This document shows positions 6,171 to 9,976 of a stretch of 9,976 bases of DNA, in pieces. The position numbers were made by a program, and so were the translations under genes. Source of the stretch: Chloroflexota bacterium (GTDB lineage Bacteria; Chloroflexota; Ktedonobacteria; Ktedonobacterales; Ktedonobacteraceae); contig DAHVFL010000144.1 of assembly GCA_027316975.1 (NCBI GenBank), positions 1 through 9,976 of the forward strand. The letters run 5' to 3'. The notes beneath the pieces were generated by a model. The model did not search any database. It was not told the DNA's origin and was given only the letters and a program-made list of their open reading frames with translations. Each line of letters opens with the position of its first letter. The stretch's first letter is position 1.

Positions 6171-7574
6171 GTGAGCAACCTGCCAGACACGGCACATCAG
6201 AACGCCCACAGGGCCGCCATGTTTTTCCACCGGCCCGGTTTAGCGCGCCTGGTAATGAAACTCTACGAGAAATACATAGAAGAGAGCCAGGTGCGCGGGC
6301 AGATTATCCTGCGCGATTGCGCCTCTGACGAACGGCGCGAAATCGCCAGCTTTCTCGGCAAACCCCTCTACGCTGATATCAACATCAGGATAAAGCTGGT
6401 GGATGTCGAAAAGTCCTTACTGCACAGCTTCAACTGCACCCTGCCAGATGTGCTACGCGCTTACTATCCCGATCGCGCATTGGTGACACGTCTGGAACGA
6501 CAGGCGCAACATACACAACGCCACTCAGATTTTCGCTCGGCGCTGGCATCGCTCATCGCGCACCTTCCACATAACGCGCATGGGCGACACTGGTTAGAGC
6601 ATGGCTCGCGCGGAGAGCAATGGCTGTACGCCCGGTATAAAAATGCCCCCCTGGATGAGCAGCGAAGACAACTGCAACTGATCGCCTACATCGCCGGTTT
6701 GCTCGATCAACTGCCCCCGCCCAACGCGCCCGAACGCCTGGCCCTTTTCGCCCAGCGCACCAGCGGCGACCCCCATATGCTCGACGCCGGAAGAGCAGCC
6801 GGGCGTCTCTTCTTGCTCGCCCTGGCCGATTCGTATAGCGCAGGGGCGGTCCTCGCGGTCGCACTGGAAAACGTGACGGATACTCCCGAAAATGTGACTG
6901 TCGCGCTGGAAAACGTCGTGGGAGACCGGGCACAAGAGCTTCTGCTGTACAGGAATGCCGGGCTGCTGGTTGACACCATCTCAACCAACGTTGCCGCATA
7001 CAACCTGGCAAGCGCACTCTACCTTGATGGCACCCCTGACCCCATGCTACACGCGGCAGGCGCGCGCGTCATGTTACTTCCCTTGCGGCAGTTACAGGCA
7101 TGGAAAAGCGTGACATCGAACAGCGCGGCCATCTATGTCGTGGAAAATCCCCAGGTATTTGAAGAAATCATCGCCAGCGTGCAAGCAGAAAATGTGCCGC
7201 CAACGCTCGTTTGTACATCCGGTTGGCCCAGCGTCGCGGCCCTGACCCTGCTCGACCTGTTGTTAAGCGCGTCACCCACCGGTACCCTGCGCTACAGTGG
7301 AGACTTCGACATCAGAGGACTGCAAATTGCCGCCTATATGCTGGCGCGATACCCCGGTCGCTGTCACCTCTGGCGTTTCGACTGTGACACCTATAACTCC
7401 GTCCTTCAGCAGGGGGGCATACCGGCTCCCGCCACAGACCTGGCGCTACTTCACACACTGCCCGAAATCTTCGCGCCCCTGGTTGCCGTGATGCAAGAGA
7501 AAGCTATGTGGGCCTATCAAGAGGGTATGACGCGCTTTCTACTAGATGATATTACACAACATCCCTTTGCGTAA
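6171..7574 (+). CDS. jetD: JetD, TOPRIM-type nuclease of Wadjet (DUF3323/DUF2399, TIGR02679 family)
   Basis: This 467-residue protein is the probable effector nuclease that cuts circular DNA captured by JetABC. The N-terminal half matches the DUF3323/TIGR02679 style: 'GQIILRDCASDERREIASFLGK' near residues 43-64, then a segment leading into 'DVEKSLL'. The C-terminal half is the DUF2399 TOPRIM-like domain. It has the acidic E325 in 'IYVVENP' and a DxD motif, D378 and D380, in 'YSGDFDIRGLQIA', the expected metal-binding catalytic residues. Both are intact, so the enzyme is probably active. The start is taken as GTG 6171 because of the strong ribosome binding site and because the frame upstream lies inside a repeat element. 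Using TTG 6045 would add 42 residues. Residues 230-250 form a three-unit heptad repeat (VALENVT, DTPENVT, VALENVV) in the middle of the protein. The gene ends 11 bases from a convergent gene, with no hairpin terminator visible. Confidence 0.93.
   Translation: MSNLPDTAHQNAHRAAMFFHRPGLARLVMKLYEKYIEESQVRGQIILRDCASDERREIASFLGKPLYADINIRIKLVDVEKSLLHSFNCTLPDVLRAYYPDRALVTRLERQAQHTQRHSDFRSALASLIAHLPHNAHGRHWLEHGSRGEQWLYARYKNAPLDEQRRQLQLIAYIAGLLDQLPPPNAPERLALFAQRTSGDPHMLDAGRAAGRLFLLALADSYSAGAVLAVALENVTDTPENVTVALENVVGDRAQELLLYRNAGLLVDTISTNVAAYNLASALYLDGTPDPMLHAAGARVMLLPLRQLQAWKSVTSNSAAIYVVENPQVFEEIIASVQAENVPPTLVCTSGWPSVAALTLLDLLLSASPTGTLRYSGDFDIRGLQIAAYMLARYPGRCHLWRFDCDTYNSVLQQGGIPAPATDLALLHTLPEIFAPLVAVMQEKAMWAYQEGMTRFLLDDITQHPFA
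6858..6920 (+). repeat. Three-unit 21-bp tandem repeat inside jetD
   Basis: The octamer GAAAA(C/T)GT occurs at 6867, 6888 and 6909, exactly 21 bases apart. The first and third units share the longer string GTCGC(A/G)CTGGAAAACGT (6858-6874 and 6900-6916, one mismatch). The period equals seven codons, so the frame is kept. The translated product is VALENVT / DTPENVT / VALENVV at JetD residues 230-250. It probably arose by local duplication in a linker between the N-terminal and TOPRIM halves. Confidence 0.8.
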
Positions 7575-7585
7575 AAGTCACTATT

Positions 7586-9967
7586 TTACCTGTGCTTTTT
7601 CTTCGCTTTTCCAGGTCTGAGGCTGATGGGCGTCGGCAAAGTCTTCTTTCTCTCTTTCAAAATCTCTCGAATCATCTCAATCATAGGTATTTCTACACCA
7701 AGCCGTTCTGCTTTATCAAGAGTGATTTCAACCTGACGATAGTTACCGTTCTCTAAATATGCAGTTACCAGGTACATGTTCAGCAGACCTGAAGTAGGAT
7801 TGGCGCGCAGACCTTCTTCCATGATTTCAATCCCGTCATCACCCCGGCCATGCTCGCTGTATATGAGGCTGAGATCGAAGTAGAGATCAACATTATGCGG
7901 CTGTATTGCCATAGCGCGCCTGAAGCTGGCATCAGCTTCTTCAAGATTATTGAGCTTTCCATAGATAACGCCCAGGTCAGCCCAGGTATCGGCATAGTCG
8001 GGTGCGAGTTCAGCTACGCGCAGATAATGGCGTAGAGCCTCCTCATCTCTGTCCTGATTCATAGCGATCTCGCCTAAATGCATCTCAATGTGAGCTTCTT
8101 CAGCACTAGCAGTACTGGCAATCATAGTCTTCGCTTGCAACAAATGATCTTCTGCCTCGTCGAGATTGACATTGCGGTGAATAAGAACCTCTGCCAGAGA
8201 GATACGTGTCTCGAACCGATCTTCCAGGTTAAGAGATTCGCGTAACGCTTCCTCGGCCAATTCCAGGAAGCGGTGAGCGCGTTCTTTATCACCTCGCTTC
8301 TCTAAGAAAATCCGGCTAAGCGACTGCTGTAGCGCGGCCTTCGTTCGCAGGTCGGCGGCGCGACCCTCTTCAAAGCGCTGCGTCAGTTCCTCCAGGTAGA
8401 CAAGGCTTCGCTCCCAATATCCAAAGATCTTCATTCTCGAAGCAGCTTCCCGGTACAAAGCGCGATCATCATACGCCCGCGCTAGAAACGCATCAATATA
8501 ACTTGCCGACTGGAACAAGTAACGCTGCAACTCCACCGCGTGCCTGGAAAAATCGGCATCGGTCGGTTTATGCGTGTTTGCAATTTCGTTGATGATGATC
8601 GTATGCTCTTTAATCTTGTTATATAATTCTTCACCGGGCAAGTTGAGGGCCTGAGTTGCCTCATCAACCATATATTGGATGCGCCATTGGCCTTTCTCTT
8701 TAACCAGGCTATAACTTGTCCAGAACCAGCGCCGACCAGTCTCGCTATATATGGTGCTTGGTCGGGGCAACTCCGGGAACTCTTCACCCTCGCTTGTCTC
8801 ATCCATTTCAACGGACCAGCTCGCCTCGATCACCTTTTCTGCGCCCCTGCGGTTGGCGCTCACAATATTGGGCAACCACAGGACAGATTTCTGCGCGGGG
8901 CGTTCCCACAGAATATAGGTTTCCAGGTAATCAGGATTGGCCGCGTCGAACCAGACATCACGCCCTTCAGCCCAGGCTTCTTCCACAAGACCATCGCGCA
9001 AGGGGCTGTCAGCAGCGAGCAATGTATAGGATATTTCAAACTTTCCTTCAAAATACGCCTGAACAAAAGTGCTGACCACACTTTCTGGAGTTAAATCCTG
9101 TGTCTCGTACTCAATGTCATCTTCCTCGAAGTCGTCATCCAGATCGTCATCATCAACAAAATCCAGAATCTGCCTCTCCTCATATTTTTCTTCCTCTTCT
9201 TCACTGTCCAATACATCCTCATCGAGATCTGGAGCTTCTAAGATGAATTGATTGATGAGCGCAAGATGCCTGCGATACTCAATGTGCGGCTGTGTTCCCA
9301 TTTTTTTATTCACGGCGAGCGCATCTAAAAGTAGACGGCGACCACGAGCTAATGAGCTGTCCATCCATTTGATTTCTGGCATACTCATTTCTATGCGCGC
9401 AGCCGTGTTCTCATAGTTACGTTTGCTCATCACCTGGCTAAAGCATTCTTTGACACCATCATGCCAGAAGTCCAGCAGGAAGCCAAGCATTTGGACATCT
9501 CTAAAGCCCTCACCTTGCTCCCAGGCGAGTACCAGTTGCATCTCGCCGGTTGCGCGGGTGTCAGTCATAGTTCCCTTCCAGAAGCGTCGAGGAACATTCG
9601 CAAGCTGAACGCCAATCGCGAACGTCACCTCAGCAGGAGGTTTCCATTGTGGGTACACCTTCGCGCCCGCCAGTTGTATCAAAGCGCGTCTGGCTTCCTT
9701 GCGCACACTTTTCAGGGAACTCAACTCGTTAATAGCAAGTAAAAGGTCGGCGGCATCAAGAGATTTTTCCCTCGCCAGCGATTTAAGCAAAGCAAACTGG
9801 GCAGCTTCAGATAAATCGTTGATCTCGGCAAGCTCCGCTGCAGCCGCCTGTCGCTCCGTACTTGCGCGCACTTTGTTCGCCACCTCATGATAGCGCTCAA
9901 ATACCTGTTGTGATTGCTCCTGCGCATCCTGCGAGATAGGAACTTGCCCGGTTTTTTTCTTCGCCAT
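7586..9967 (-). CDS. Tetratricopeptide-repeat protein with acidic linker, function unknown
   Basis: This 793-residue, probably cytoplasmic protein has no signal peptide or membrane segment. The N-terminus is lysine-rich (MAKKK), followed by a helical, HEAT-like stretch at about 42-103 (paired helices, for example 'EAAQFALLKSLAREKSLDAADLLLAINEL'). Residues about 246-290 are extremely acidic, with runs EEEEE, DDDD and DDD. A mixed region at about 290-432 starts 'TPESVVSTFVQAYFEGKFEISYTLL' and ends in strands with 'GQWRIQYMVDEA'; this pattern fits an NTF2-like domain. The C-terminal third is helical, with at least four clear TPR units at about 626-656, 657-690, 691-724 and 725-757 ('ADTWADLGVIYGKLNNLEEADASFRRAMAIQP'). 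A basic tail, KAKKKHR, closes it. The TPRs imply protein binding, but no partner or pathway is evident. The ATG at 9967 is preceded by AGG at 9970-9972, a weak ribosome binding site. The gene converges on jetD, so it is not part of the Wadjet operon. A role in defence is not supported by anything but adjacency. Confidence 0.87.
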   Translation of the reverse strand: MAKKKTGQVPISQDAQEQSQQVFERYHEVANKVRASTERQAAAAELAEINDLSEAAQFALLKSLAREKSLDAADLLLAINELSSLKSVRKEARRALIQLAGAKVYPQWKPPAEVTFAIGVQLANVPRRFWKGTMTDTRATGEMQLVLAWEQGEGFRDVQMLGFLLDFWHDGVKECFSQVMSKRNYENTAARIEMSMPEIKWMDSSLARGRRLLLDALAVNKKMGTQPHIEYRRHLALINQFILEAPDLDEDVLDSEEEEEKYEERQILDFVDDDDLDDDFEEDDIEYETQDLTPESVVSTFVQAYFEGKFEISYTLLAADSPLRDGLVEEAWAEGRDVWFDAANPDYLETYILWERPAQKSVLWLPNIVSANRRGAEKVIEASWSVEMDETSEGEEFPELPRPSTIYSETGRRWFWTSYSLVKEKGQWRIQYMVDEATQALNLPGEELYNKIKEHTIIINEIANTHKPTDADFSRHAVELQRYLFQSASYIDAFLARAYDDRALYREAASRMKIFGYWERSLVYLEELTQRFEEGRAADLRTKAALQQSLSRIFLEKRGDKERAHRFLELAEEALRESLNLEDRFETRISLAEVLIHRNVNLDEAEDHLLQAKTMIASTASAEEAHIEMHLGEIAMNQDRDEEALRHYLRVAELAPDYADTWADLGVIYGKLNNLEEADASFRRAMAIQPHNVDLYFDLSLIYSEHGRGDDGIEIMEEGLRANPTSGLLNMYLVTAYLENGNYRQVEITLDKAERLGVEIPMIEMIREILKERKKTLPTPISLRPGKAKKKHR

Positions 9968-9976
9968 AACCTGCCG

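Noticed and set aside
9109..9240. Acidic low-complexity stretch of the TPR gene as a DNA simple repeat
   Set aside because: The codons for D and E are mixed and the tract has no fixed period. It is best read as a selected acidic protein segment, not a nucleotide repeat.
9968..9976. Promoter for the TPR gene
   Set aside because: Only nine bases upstream of the start codon are in the window, so no promoter can be assessed.

Overview
The window is dominated by a Wadjet-type (JetABCD) plasmid-defence operon on the + strand. It is read as jetA (last 29 codons only) - jetB - jetC - jetD, followed tail-to-tail by an unrelated-looking TPR protein gene on the - strand. The gene set matches the TIGR02677/TIGR02678/TIGR02680/TIGR02679 (DUF2397/DUF2398/SMC-like/DUF2399) version of Wadjet rather than the DUF3375/DUF4194/COG4913 version. 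I recall this set as Wadjet type III, but the type number should be checked. Base composition is moderately GC-rich. The organism cannot be fixed from the sequence. The short GC-rich hairpin repeats of the GGGCGACC-GCAA-GGGTC kind, and the style of the TPR protein, suggest a Chloroflexota bacterium, possibly Ktedonobacteria; this is inference.

Layout: 2-91 is the 3' end of the probable kleisin gene jetA. It overlaps the jetB start by ATGA (88-91). jetB (88-1527) is the KITE-like subunit. After a 37-bp gap comes jetC (1565-6028), a 1487-residue SMC-like ATPase with intact Walker A, signature and Walker B motifs. A 142-bp gap (6029-6170) is largely filled by a 118-bp element with perfect 30-bp terminal inverted repeats. 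jetD (best start GTG 6171, stop 7574) is the TOPRIM-type nuclease with its E and DxD residues in place. Eleven bases later the convergent TPR gene ends; its coding region runs 9967 to 7586.

How the genes work together (known for Wadjet): JetA (kleisin), JetB (KITE) and JetC (SMC ATPase) form a condensin-like motor that extrudes DNA loops, recognises small closed-circular DNA and lets JetD cut it. Everything needed for B, C and D activity is visibly intact here; jetA completeness cannot be judged.

The unusual layer is the repeats inside the operon: (1) the 118-bp inverted-repeat element between jetC and jetD; (2) a decayed palindrome with a related core that is translated in frame inside the JetC hinge; and (3) a 21-bp, three-unit tandem repeat that adds a heptad-repeated stretch to JetD. 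The TPR protein combines a HEAT-like N-terminus, a very acidic linker, a possible NTF2-like domain and C-terminal TPRs. No link to Wadjet is shown beyond adjacency. No tRNA, rRNA, CRISPR, transposase or integrase is visible.
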